A stretch of 15,932 bases of DNA, taken from positions 1-15,932 of the forward strand of contig WOZN01000367.1 in NCBI GenBank assembly GCA_011620245.1. Reading direction: 5' to 3'. Below the pieces are notes generated by a model. The model saw nothing but the letters and a program-made list of their open reading frames with translations. It did no database searches and was not told the DNA's origin. The position numbers and the translations under genes are program-made. Each line of letters begins with the position of its first letter. Positions within the stretch are counted from its first letter, which is position 1. This DNA is from Acidovorax sp. Lineage in GTDB: Bacteria; Pseudomonadota; Gammaproteobacteria; Burkholderiales; Burkholderiaceae_C. This document shows positions 1 to 7,409 of this stretch, piece after piece.

Positions 1-43
1 TTGCCTGGCACCCCGATCACGGCACCGGCAGGCGCATCCAACC

Positions 44-60
44 GCCGTTTCTAGGCTGAA
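44..60 (+). repeat. Dispersed 17-nt core, copy 1
   Basis: The sequence reads GCCGTTTCTAGGCTGAA. Close relatives occur at 5527-5543 in the same orientation and at 5415-5431 and 10305-10321 in the opposite orientation. This copy differs from the 5527 copy at two positions. It lies just beyond the IS3 orfA fragment, so it could be part of a decayed insertion-sequence end. Its function is unknown. Confidence 0.5.
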
Positions 61-118
61 AGTTTCGCCGAGCCTGATTGATGGCTACATCGCGCTCGTG
101 CATGCGGGAGCAATGACG

Positions 119-181
119 ACCAGCTTCCACACGCTTGAGCGCTTGCATGATCTGGCTGTCTGAAAACTTGGACTTCTTCAT
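119..181 (-). mobile_element. IS3-family transposase orfA, N-terminal fragment
   Basis: Read on the minus strand from the ATG at 181, the first 21 residues (MKKSKFSDSQIMQALKRVEA plus G) match the helix-turn-helix start of IS3-family OrfA proteins, which bind the element's inverted repeats. An intact OrfA is about 85-100 residues and is followed by an integrase-type OrfB. Here the similarity ends near 119, and the reading frame continues into unrelated sequence down to 17. No OrfB is present, so this is a dead fragment. A good ribosome binding site (GGAGAGAATTTCTAC before the ATG) is retained. The ATG overlaps the stop of the neighbouring methyltransferase gene. Confidence 0.75.
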
Positions 182-972
182 GTAGAAATTCTCTCCGAGC
201 CGCAGCTGACATCGCAAGCGACCGGCCGATGCTGAGGGCAGCCATCGGCGGCGCTGGACTGTGCGCGCATCGGCCGCGAAAGGAAATTGATGCGCATCTG
301 CCGCACAAACCGAGCGCCATCCTCGCCCACATGATGCTGGAAGCGCTCGCGAAGCTGGCGGTCGAGCTCCGGCGACAAACCATGGTCGGAATGCGTCACC
401 TGCACGATGCGGCGATGGAAATCTTCATAGTCGCTGAAGTGAAGCGGTGTGTCGAAGACCATTTCCTTGTCCCAGGACAGCACGCCGAGCTCTACCGCGC
501 GCAGCAACGCGGCGTATGCTGCGGCGCGCACCTCGCCCTCGTCGTGGAAGAGCCTGACCAAATCGTTGAACTCGCCGGCATACACCGGCTCGCTCACGTA
601 CAGCCAGCCGCCCGGCATGAGGACGCGTGCGATCTCGCGCATGGCTTGGTCCATGAGCGGCAGCGGCACATGGTGTAGCGACTTGAGCATCATGACGCCG
701 TGGCAGCAGGCATCGGCGAGCCGGATGCATTCGGCCCCGCCAGCGGCGAAACGCAATCCCGGGACGGTCGCGGCAGCCAGGTTCGCGGCGTGTTGGCGCT
801 CGTCCACTTCGAACGCTGTGACTTCCGCGACGCCATGCTGCTCCAGCAGGCGGCGCGCGACTTCGGCCTTGCCGCATCCCAGTTCAACCACGCGCGCGCC
901 CTGCAGGGGTAGATGCTGCGCCATGAAGGCGGCTTCGTCAGTGACGAAGCCGGCGTGAATCGAAACACTCAT
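178..972 (-). CDS. Class I SAM-dependent methyltransferase
   Basis: The product is 264 residues and has the layout of a small-molecule Rossmann-fold methyltransferase (Methyltransf_11 type). Motif I is VVELGCGKA at about 28-36, the acidic ribose-binding strand FEVDE is at 54-58, LKSLHHVP is at 96-103, and the post-motif strand ARVLMPGGWLYVSEP is at 115-129. The substrate cannot be inferred. The ATG at 972 overlaps by four bases (ATGA) the last-frame stop of the broken lyase gene upstream, which supports this start and points to cotranscription. The last 25 or so residues run through sequence next to the IS3 fragment and end inside its orfA start. The native C-terminus may therefore have been replaced by IS-derived residues, while the catalytic core looks intact. 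A methyltransferase is an odd member of this catabolic gene set. Confidence 0.8.
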   Translation of the reverse strand: MSVSIHAGFVTDEAAFMAQHLPLQGARVVELGCGKAEVARRLLEQHGVAEVTAFEVDERQHAANLAAATVPGLRFAAGGAECIRLADACCHGVMMLKSLHHVPLPLMDQAMREIARVLMPGGWLYVSEPVYAGEFNDLVRLFHDEGEVRAAAYAALLRAVELGVLSWDKEMVFDTPLHFSDYEDFHRRIVQVTHSDHGLSPELDRQLRERFQHHVGEDGARFVRQMRINFLSRPMRAQSSAADGCPQHRPVACDVSCGSERIST

Positions 973-1492
973 GTCAGTACACCGGCCACGCGAGAGGCAA
1001 GCACCAGTTGCGAGCGCGCAAACAGCAGCGCTTCGCAGTCGCCCTGGATCGAAAGATCGAATTGAAAATCGACCGAGCCGAATGCGAGGCGCTGCACGCC
1101 CGCAACCGACGCCTGTTCGCGCGTGCTCGCCAGACCGACGGGGCCGTCTCCAGCAGCGGCATCAGTGGCGTTTCGATGCGCATGCGCTGCGCCAGCGACT
1201 CTGCAGTTTGCCGGCTCGCTCGGCCTTCGGCAGCAGCACCCGCGGCACGCCGGGCAAGTCCAACAGGGCAGGATCTTCGTTGTGCCAAGGTATGTCGGTG
1301 CCGTTCATGCGCAGCCCCGCGCAGCCACCTTGTTGCAGTTATTTTGCCGACAGCGCAGCCGGCGGCGCCTTTGCCGGTCGGCGCGACCGCGTCGTCGAGG
1401 TCGAGGATCACGGCATCGGCGCCCGCGGCGCAGGCCTTGTCGAAACGTTGCGGCCGTTCACCGGGGACGAACAGGAACGACTTCTCGCTCAT
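969..1492 (-). pseudogene. HpcH/HpaI aldolase / citrate lyase beta-like (CitE), frameshifted
   Basis: The N-terminus from the ATG at 1492 (MSEKSFLFVPGERPQRFDKA, then AGADAVILDLDDAVAP) is typical of CitE-like CoA-ester lyases, which cleave malyl-, citramalyl- or citryl-CoA. The homology then jumps frames: GLRMNGTDIPWHNEDPALLD and LLPKAERAG are in a second frame, SLAQRMRIETPLMPLLETAP is back in the first, and VGLASTREQ, VQRLAFGSVDFQFDL and LFARSQLVLASRVAGVL are in a third. That is at least three frameshifts. The coding span is about 520 nt against roughly 840 for the family, and the C-terminal part is missing after RVAGVL. The metal- and CoA-binding landmarks (LDLDD, the Glu of LLETAP, SVDF) are all recognisable, so decay looks recent. 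An AAGGAG lies upstream of the ATG. Sequencing error could mimic some of the shifts. Confidence 0.8.
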
Positions 1493-1803
1493 GACGAAAG
1501 GGACTCCTTGAGTTGAAGGCGGCGTGCCGAGCGGTGCGACAACCACAGCCACGCGGCGCAGGCGATAGCGGGTAACGCAAGGAACGCGAACGAGATACCG
1601 AATCCGGTACCGTGCTCCGCCGCCGCGGTTCGCGGTCGCCGTCGAGCGCTTCGCGGATCAGCTGTGCGAGCAGCGCGACCACCACGCAAGCGGCTGCCAC
1701 GATGACCAGTGCGAGGCGCCAGCACAGGCACGGTCAGCAAGGCCATCGAGTCAAGTGTCTGCACGGCCAGCGTGGCGACCAGGGTCTTGAGTGTGTCGCC
1801 CAT
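1489..1803 (-). pseudogene. Membrane permease remnant (possibly MFS), internally deleted
   Basis: The open frame begins with a hydrophobic MFS-like N-terminus (LAVQTLDSMALLTVPVLAP, residues about 12-30). It then turns arginine-rich and non-membrane-like for about 35 residues, and ends with a transmembrane-like stretch (GFGISFAFLALPAIACAAWL). Where this frame looks wrong, another minus frame (roughly 1620-1717) reads a convincing membrane segment (LALVIVAAACVVVALLAQLI). The simplest reading is an uptake carrier of about 400 residues reduced to about 104 by internal deletion and frameshift. The stop overlaps the ATG of the lyase remnant by ATGA, and the start lies five bases after the GntR stop, so the gene sat in the operon. 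The exact carrier family is uncertain. It was presumably the uptake system for the pathway substrate. Confidence 0.5.
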
Positions 1804-1808
1804 GGCGT

Positions 1809-2564
1809 CTACAGGGGCGCGGGGCGCAGCGACATCGAGTATGAGAAGCGCTCCGCCGGATGCAGGTTCACGGCCACCTCGAGCAGGCGCCCGGACACCG
1901 CGTAGTAGTGGCGCGTGATCACCAGTCCCGCGCTGCCGCTGGCCACCTTCAGTGCCTTTGCCTCGTCCGCCGAGATGACCTTTGCGTCGATGCGCTGTTT
2001 CACTTCGGCCACTCGCTCCCCGTACTGGCGCTCGATCAGGGTGTAAACCGGCACGTCAGGCGCTCTAATGAGCCCCTTGATGCCGGCATACGCCGCATTG
2101 ATGTAGATGTCGGTGAGCGCGATGGGGTCCTTGCTGCGGCCGACGTAGCGAAAGCCGCGGGCATACAACCAGCGCTGCCCGGCCGGGCAGGCCAGCAGTT
2201 CCGACAGTTCTCCTAGCGCGAGGACGTCCTTCACTTCCTTGGTCACCAGCCGCGTCTCCTCGACATACTGCGGCAGGTCGCCCACAGATGCAGTGGACTG
2301 CGTGTAGTGCGCCCGCTGCTCGCGGGACGTGACGGTCGTGCCGATGCCGCGCTGCCGCGTCACCAAGCCGCGCTCGATCAGCAGCCGCATGGCCTCTCGC
2401 ACGGTGTGCCGGCTCACGCCAAACTGGGTGCACAGGGCGAACTCGGACGGCAACAGGGCGCCGACCGCGTAGTGGCCGCGGCGAATGTCATCGATCAATG
2501 CTTGCGCCACCAGCACGTACTGGGGCTTCGTCGCGATGATCTCCGCACCGGGCAATGCGTTCAT
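1809..2564 (-). CDS. GntR-family transcriptional regulator with UTRA domain (HutC subfamily)
   Basis: The product is 251 residues from the ATG at 2564. A winged helix-turn-helix spans roughly residues 14-80: the GntR hallmark LLPSEFALCTQFGVSRHTVR at about 38-57, then REAMRLLIERGLVTRQRGIG. A UTRA effector-binding domain fills about 95-245, including YIN, YTLIERQYG and a C-terminal VAVNLHPAERFSYSM segment. Such proteins repress or activate catabolic operons in response to a small acid or sugar. The gene sits inside the minus-strand operon and its start overlaps the stop of the CoA-transferase remnant (ATGA), so it is probably the local regulator. An in-frame ATG at 2621 would add 19 residues unlike the family; the 2564 start matches the usual GntR N-terminus. 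The gene looks intact. Confidence 0.88.
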   Translation of the reverse strand: MNALPGAEIIATKPQYVLVAQALIDDIRRGHYAVGALLPSEFALCTQFGVSRHTVREAMRLLIERGLVTRQRGIGTTVTSREQRAHYTQSTASVGDLPQYVEETRLVTKEVKDVLALGELSELLACPAGQRWLYARGFRYVGRSKDPIALTDIYINAAYAGIKGLIRAPDVPVYTLIERQYGERVAEVKQRIDAKVISADEAKALKVASGSAGLVITRHYYAVSGRLLEVAVNLHPAERFSYSMSLRPAPL

Positions 2565-2727
2565 CCCAGGAGCCTGTGGGCCTTGGAAGTCGCCGGCTGC
2601 ACATCGGGCGCAGCGGCCCATTTTTCACCCGCTTGCAGGCCCATGGCCCCGGCCAGGTGCTGGCTTCCGAACGGACCGGCGCCGTACTGCTCGACTGCGA
2701 CGATGCGCAGACCTTCAAGGGGCAACT

Positions 2728-2731
<4 letters not shown>
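2561..2731 (-). pseudogene. CaiB/BaiF (family III) CoA-transferase, N-terminal remnant
   Basis: The minus-strand ATG at 2731 overlaps the acyl-CoA dehydrogenase stop (ATGA) and opens MKLPLEGLRIVAVEQYGAG, then PFGSQHLA. This is the characteristic beginning of family III CoA-transferases (normally LEGxRVVxxxQxxAGPxxxxxLADLGAEVIKIE). The expected nucleotide-fold continuation and the catalytic Asp region are absent. The frame runs on for about 30 residues to a TGA that overlaps the GntR ATG. The result is 56 residues where about 400 are expected, consistent with one large internal deletion of about 1 kb. Family members move CoA between acids, which would activate the substrate of this operon. The remnant cannot be catalytic. 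Confidence 0.78.
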
Positions 2732-3879
<1,148 letters not shown>

Positions 3880-3901
3880 GCTTTTGATTCCTGTGCGTGT
3901 C

Positions 3902-5296
3902 TCAGCGGGCCAGGGCCTGCGCCAGCCCGCGGGCGGTCGAAGCGCTGTCGAGCGTCAGTACCGTCTCCATCAACTGCTGCGCGCGCGCCGCGCTGGCAGC
4001 CAGCGTCGCATTGCCCATGAATTTCTTCTCGATCTCCGCGCCCGAAAGCGGCCGATCGGACGCGCCGCGGTTGACCTCCTCGCGATGGCGCAACTCGCGC
4101 CCGTCGGTGGTCGTGACGATGACCTCGCCGGAGTAGTACCTGGGGAACGGCGAGTTTGGGTCGATTTCGTACTTCACCTTGTGCGCGAGCGCGATGACCT
4201 CGGCGTCCTGCAGCGCCGCGTCTTCCAGGTGCTGCAGGCCGAAGCTGCCGCGCAGCAGGCAGGTGGCCACTGCGTATGGGATGCTGAACTGTGCGTCGTA
4301 GCTGTTTTGCGGGCGCTGCTTGGTCGCGACCGGTTCGCACACGGTCTTGACGACTTCGGCTGGCACCAGCACACGCACCGACGCGATGTCGGAGGCCGTC
4401 AGGCCGTGCTTGTCATGCAGGATTGCGGCAGCGTCGGCGCTCGCATGCGTGAAGTGGCAGGCCGCAATTGGCTTGATCGAGACGAGCGGCACCTCCCACA
4501 CCTCACCGAGGCCTTCGGTGGCGAGCGACAGGTCGGCCTGGTCCATCAACGTGCCCAGGTGGCTCCGGAACAGGCCGAAGCGCCCTTCATATGCCTGGCG
4601 CGGACCGGCAAAGCCGTGCCGCGCCATCGTGGCGGCCGTGTAGCCGCCGACAGCGGCCCAGCCGGGGTGCATGCGCTTCGTCCAAGCGCCGTCCTGCAGG
4701 AATTCCATACTGCCTGAAGCGACGCTCAGCGCGATGCCTTGCGCGTCCTCGAGCTGCTTGCCCGTCAGGCCGAGCAGGCGCCCGGCGATCAGCGCGCAGC
4801 CGAACGCGCCGATGAGCCCCGTTGGATGAAACCCAACCTGGTGGAAGCCGCCCTTGGCAACCGAAGCCAGACGCGTCGACGCTTCCATGCCCACGACATA
4901 GGCAGCCAGCAGCGAGCGGCCATCGAGGTTGGCCAGCGCAGCCACCCCGAGCGCGCTCGGCAGGCAGCTTGCGGTGGCATGGATCACGCCGCGCGCGTGC
5001 GTGTCGTCGAAATCCAGGCCGTGCACCAGCAGCCCGTTGAGCAGCATTGCGTCGCGCGCTTGCAGGCGCTGCGCCAGCCCGAAGACGGGTGTGTCGCCCT
5101 GGTTGGCCGAGAGTTCGGTCAGCGCCGAGAGGGCGCGATGCGCGAAGTCGAATTGTGTAGAGGCCCACGCGATCCCGACGGCGTCGAGGATCAGGTACTT
5201 GGCGCGCTCCAGCACCTGGGCCGGGATGTCCTCGGGTCGCAATTCGCCAGCGAAACGAGCCAGCCGTGCGGAGATGGTGTCATTGTCTTTCGTCAT
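3902..5296 (-). CDS. MmgE/PrpD family protein
   Basis: The product is 464 residues, the usual length of the family that includes 2-methylcitrate dehydratase (PrpD) and cis-aconitate decarboxylase. Landmarks are the N-terminal helix bundle with ERAKYLILDAVG at 30-41, the conserved HGLDFDDTH at 92-100, GFHPTGLIGAFG, the central KRMHPGWAAVGGYTAA, KPIAACHFTHASAD, and a C-terminal KFMGNAT. It is followed 22 bases later by the acyl-CoA dehydrogenase. Its start at 5296 is preceded by an AGGA about ten bases upstream. As the first intact gene of the operon it probably handles a tricarboxylate or branched dicarboxylate by dehydration, isomerisation or decarboxylation. Many family members in CaiB/CitE operons remain uncharacterised, so no reaction is assigned. 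Confidence 0.9.
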   Translation of the reverse strand: MTKDNDTISARLARFAGELRPEDIPAQVLERAKYLILDAVGIAWASTQFDFAHRALSALTELSANQGDTPVFGLAQRLQARDAMLLNGLLVHGLDFDDTHARGVIHATASCLPSALGVAALANLDGRSLLAAYVVGMEASTRLASVAKGGFHQVGFHPTGLIGAFGCALIAGRLLGLTGKQLEDAQGIALSVASGSMEFLQDGAWTKRMHPGWAAVGGYTAATMARHGFAGPRQAYEGRFGLFRSHLGTLMDQADLSLATEGLGEVWEVPLVSIKPIAACHFTHASADAAAILHDKHGLTASDIASVRVLVPAEVVKTVCEPVATKQRPQNSYDAQFSIPYAVATCLLRGSFGLQHLEDAALQDAEVIALAHKVKYEIDPNSPFPRYYSGEVIVTTTDGRELRHREEVNRGASDRPLSGAEIEKKFMGNATLAASAARAQQLMETVLTLDSASTARGLAQALAR

Positions 5297-5414
5297 GTCT
5301 CTTGGGTCCTCTGATGGTGGAGGCGTCGCCTGGTATCGGGCGGCGTCCTGGACGCTGTGGCCGCGCTGGGGGGTCGGAACGTTTCACACGAAGGTCATGA
5401 ATACGTCGCCGACC

Positions 5415-5431
5415 TTGAACCTGGAAACGGC
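5415..5431 (-). repeat. Dispersed 17-nt core, copy 2 (inverted)
   Basis: The plus strand reads TTGAACCTGGAAACGGC, the reverse complement of the copy at 5527-5543 apart from one base. The two copies face each other about 95 bases apart, which suits the ends of a small or decayed element as much as two independent repeats. Confidence 0.55.
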
Positions 5432-5526
5432 AGGTGCATAGCGCTCTCACCCATGAGGTGAACGCCATCGAAGCCGTCAACGCTTGATTTCATGCGGCTT
5501 GGCAAAGGGATGCAAAGCGGTCAACT

Positions 5527-5543
5527 GCCGTTTCCAGGTTGAA
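5527..5543 (+). repeat. Dispersed 17-nt core, copy 3
   Basis: The sequence reads GCCGTTTCCAGGTTGAA. It pairs as an inverted copy with 5415-5431 (16 of 17 bases) and matches the copy at 44-60 at 15 of 17 bases. No gene overlaps it. Confidence 0.55.
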
Positions 5544-5633
5544 TTCTTCGAGATACGGCCGACGGCGCGCGCTGACGCTTGCCGGTGGTCGGTGCAGTGG
5601 GGTGGGGCGATCAGGGTCATCTGCGCATCAGCC

Positions 5634-5678
5634 CGGACATTCTAATGTTCGGACATTACCGCGAGACCGCGATCTCGC
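5634..5678. repeat. Cluster of short palindromes and direct repeats
   Basis: CGGACATT occurs twice (5634-5641 and 5650-5657), AATGT/ACATT form a small inverted pair (5644-5657), and GCGAGA/TCTCGC form a 6-bp inverted pair around a 6-base loop (5661-5678). The arrangement could be an operator-like site or part of a decayed IS terminus. No flanking gene clarifies which. Confidence 0.35.
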
Positions 5679-5763
5679 CTATCAGGGTTTTCACGGAGGA
5701 CGGCTTGCGCCAGTCCACTGAATCATTGAAATTGGATGTGCATGCTCCATGTTGGCAGGCATG

Positions 5764-6117
5764 TACAGCTTGCTCGACTGGGCGCCATTTCGCCAAACCG
5801 AGGCGGCCATCAAGTTGCATACCCTGCTGGATTTGCGGGGCCCGATTCCCGCGTTCATCCACATCAGCGATGGCAAGCTGCACGACGTGAATGTGCTGGA
5901 CATGCTGACAGCCGAGGCGGGCGCGTTCTACGTGATGGATCGCGGCTATCTGGACTTCGCCAGGCTGTATCGCCTGCATCAGGCCGGAGCGTTCTTTGTC
6001 TCCCGCGCCAAATCGAACTTCAACGCCTGGCGCGTGCCCTGGGCGCCTTGCGATCGCACCAGCGGGGCCATCTGCGATCAACGCGTTGCGCTCAACGGCT
6101 TTTATGCCGCACGCCAG
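5764..6117 (+). mobile_element. IS4-family transposase, internal fragment
   Basis: The plus-strand reading includes WAPFRQTEAAIKLHTLLDLR, PAFIHISDGKLHDVNVLDML, FYVMDRGYLDF, AGAFFVSRAKSN and ICDQ, then ALNGFYAAR. This is the central catalytic region of IS4-family DDE transposases. The second catalytic Asp is in MDRGYLDF. The N-terminal part with the first Asp (DSTT region) and the C-terminal part with the catalytic Glu are absent, so about 118 of roughly 370 residues remain. The frame runs on to 6243 with unrelated residues after GFYAARQ. No terminal inverted repeats or target duplication can be identified. It is a dead fragment near the boundary of the accessory region. Confidence 0.85.
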
Positions 6118-6247
6118 GTCGGCTTTTTTCATCTGCACAGCCTGTCAGGTGGGGACTGCGTAGCATCAGATGAGAATTTCATGAGTCTGGATCAGGGGCC
6201 GTTCAGGGCACATTACAATTGCATCCGTGATTTGGATGGGTAGGTAC

Positions 6248-6274
6248 TGACGCAAATGACGCAGATGATGCAGG
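6248..6274 (+). repeat. Imperfect 9-bp tandem repeat, three units
   Basis: TGACGCAAA, TGACGCAGA and TGATGCAGG lie head to tail about 50 bases upstream of the tRNA promoter. The rest of 6118-6336 shows no gene. Confidence 0.5.
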
Positions 6275-6320
6275 TGCTTATCAAAATAGTCTGGATTCTG
6301 GATTAGTCTAAAATCCATGC

Positions 6321-6326
6321 TATAAT
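6321..6326 (+). promoter_or_regulatory. -10 box of the tRNA-Arg promoter
   Basis: A perfect TATAAT sits 10 bases before the first tRNA base, preceded by TGC rather than an extended TGN at the ideal spot. No good -35 hexamer is visible 16-19 bases upstream; the region is a direct repeat of CTGGATT (6291-6304). The match to the tRNA start makes this the likely promoter. Confidence 0.65.
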
Positions 6327-6336
6327 TCAACGCTTA

Positions 6337-6413
6337 GCGGCTGTAGCTCAGCTGGATAGAGTACTTGGCTACGAACCAAGGGGTCGTGGGTTCGATTCCT
6401 GCCAGCCGCACCA
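6337..6413 (+). tRNA. tRNA-Arg (anticodon ACG)
   Basis: The 77 bases fold as a canonical cloverleaf with an encoded CCA. The acceptor arm GCGGCTG pairs with CAGCCGC at 6403-6409, and the D arm is GCTC...GAGT. The anticodon stem CTTGG/CCAAG encloses the loop CTACGAA, giving anticodon ACG, and the T arm is GTGGGTTCGATTCCTGC. The A at anticodon position 34 is normally converted to inosine in bacteria so that the tRNA reads CGU, CGC and CGA. It is transcribed alone, between its own -10 box and a terminator. tRNA-Arg genes are frequent integration targets, and decayed mobile sequences lie just upstream. Confidence 0.97.
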
Positions 6414-6419
6414 AACGGT

Positions 6420-6452
6420 AAGCCCTAGAACAGTGATGTTCTAGGGCTTTTT
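6420..6452 (+). terminator. Rho-independent terminator of tRNA-Arg
   Basis: A perfect 12-bp stem (AAGCCCTAGAAC with GTTCTAGGGCTT) encloses a 6-base loop and is followed by a T tract (6448-6452). It begins seven bases after the CCA end of the tRNA. Confidence 0.93.
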
Positions 6453-6666
6453 CCGTTGTGGGGTGCGTTTTCACACTACCCGCTCTAATGCCCTGTGGGG
6501 GACTTTTGGGGGAGCAAGTTGCTTTTCAACGCAAACTGGCCCGGCCTTGGGCCATCAGAGTCATAACAGCCGCGGGATGGGGTGCGCCATGCCCATGACT
6601 TGCGTCAACACATGGCATGGCCTGGCGCCTTAAGCTCACGCCCTTTCGTGACACAAGGAATCAAAA
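6453..6666. other. Intergenic segment with G-rich direct repeat
   Basis: At 6496-6515 the sequence TGGGGGACTTTTGGGGGAGC contains GGGGGA twice, 11 bases apart. I recall similar G5/T-rich doublets between tRNA genes and P4-type integrase genes, but no integrase is present here. A 6-bp hairpin (TGGCCC/GGGCCA) follows at 6537-6554. The promoter of the hemerythrin gene presumably lies in the last 100 bases; none is clear. Confidence 0.4.
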
Positions 6667-7176
6667 ATGGCTGCACTGGAATGGTCGGAGGCATTGGCAT
6701 TGGACCTGCCGCTCATGGATGACACCCACCGCGAGTTCGTGGATCTTCTGGCTGCGGTGGAGGCGGCCGATGACGCGATGCTCGTGGCCGCCTGGCAGGC
6801 CCTGGTGGAGCACACCGAACAGCATTTTGGCCAGGAGGACGCCTGGATGGCGTCCACCGGCTTTGCTGCAGGCAACTGCCACGCCCTGCAGCACAAGGTG
6901 GTGCTGCAGGTCATGCGCGAAGGCGCCGCGCGCGTGGCGGACAAGGGTGAATTGCATGTGGTGCGCGCCATGGCGGCCGAACTGGCGCTGTGGTTTCCCC
7001 AGCATGCGCAAAGCATGGATGCGGCGCTGGCTCAGCATGTGCGCCGGGTGGGCTTTGACGCGGCAACCGGCCTGGTGCATGCCCCCGATGCGTTGCCCGA
7101 GGGGTTGATCCACGGCTGCGGTGGCTCCAGTTGCTCGGAGGAGCGCACCGCGGCCACGGCAGAAACCGTGGCCTGA
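6667..7176 (+). CDS. Hemerythrin domain protein
   Basis: The product is 169 residues, and the first 130 form a bacteriohemerythrin-type four-helix bundle that binds a non-heme di-iron site and O2. All seven expected ligands are present with standard spacing: His21 (DDTHREF), His53 and Glu57 (HFGQED), His72 and His76 (HALQH), His113 and Asp118 (HAQSMD). There is no signal peptide or membrane segment, so it is cytoplasmic and single-domain. Unusually, the bundle is followed by a tail of about 40 residues containing CGGSSC at 151-156, a possible redox or metal-binding pair. The ATG at 6667 has AGGAA eight bases upstream. The gene stands alone, convergent with the alpha/beta hydrolase gene. O2 or iron sensing, storage or scavenging are all possible roles. 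Confidence 0.93.
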   Translation: MAALEWSEALALDLPLMDDTHREFVDLLAAVEAADDAMLVAAWQALVEHTEQHFGQEDAWMASTGFAAGNCHALQHKVVLQVMREGAARVADKGELHVVRAMAAELALWFPQHAQSMDAALAQHVRRVGFDAATGLVHAPDALPEGLIHGCGGSSCSEERTAATAETVA

Positions 7177-7321
7177 ACATTTCCCCGGGCTGACACGCGA
7201 CACGCACGCCTTTCCTGGTTCACGCAGATGCTGTGGACCATGGGCGCCACCGGCGCTGGCGGGCTGCGGGGTGTTGACCCCAGCTCAGCGTTGTCCTGCT
7301 GCTTTCGACCAGGCAGGTGCA

Positions 7322-7373
7322 GTGTTCGATGCCTGGCGGCACCAATCAAGGCGATGCGTTTTGGCGCAGGGCA
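7322..7373 (+). repeat. 52-nt dispersed repeat, copy 1
   Basis: This stretch matches 15881-15932 at 48 of 52 bases in the same orientation. Here it lies between the convergent hemerythrin and alpha/beta hydrolase genes; there it follows the VanZ stop. The second copy is cut by the window end, so the element may be longer. In this copy GGCGCA recurs as a short direct repeat just downstream (to about 7380). No coding potential is evident in the rest of 7177-7409. Confidence 0.85.
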
Positions 7374-7409
7374 AGGCGCAAACCGCCGCAGGACGGGGCA
7401 GGCGCGTGA

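Larger units (their letters stand above)
5297..5763. other. Intergenic segment with repeat cores and palindromes
   Basis: About 470 bases lie between the MmgE/PrpD start and the IS4 fragment, with no gene I can support. The segment contains two inverted copies of the 17-nt core (5415-5431, 5527-5543) and a small cluster of palindromes (5634-5678). On the minus strand, roughly 5397-5450 reads in one frame as APAVSRFKVGDVFMTFV followed by a stop. FKVGD resembles MaoC-type hydratases, so this could be a scrap of an upstream operon gene, but the stretch is too short to call. The promoter of the minus-strand operon, if still present, should lie here; I do not see a convincing -35/-10 pair. Confidence 0.5.

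Noticed and set aside
5764..6243. A complete IS4 transposase gene
   Set aside because: Both the N-terminal region with the first catalytic Asp and the C-terminal region with the catalytic Glu are missing, and family similarity stops near 6117 although the frame continues.
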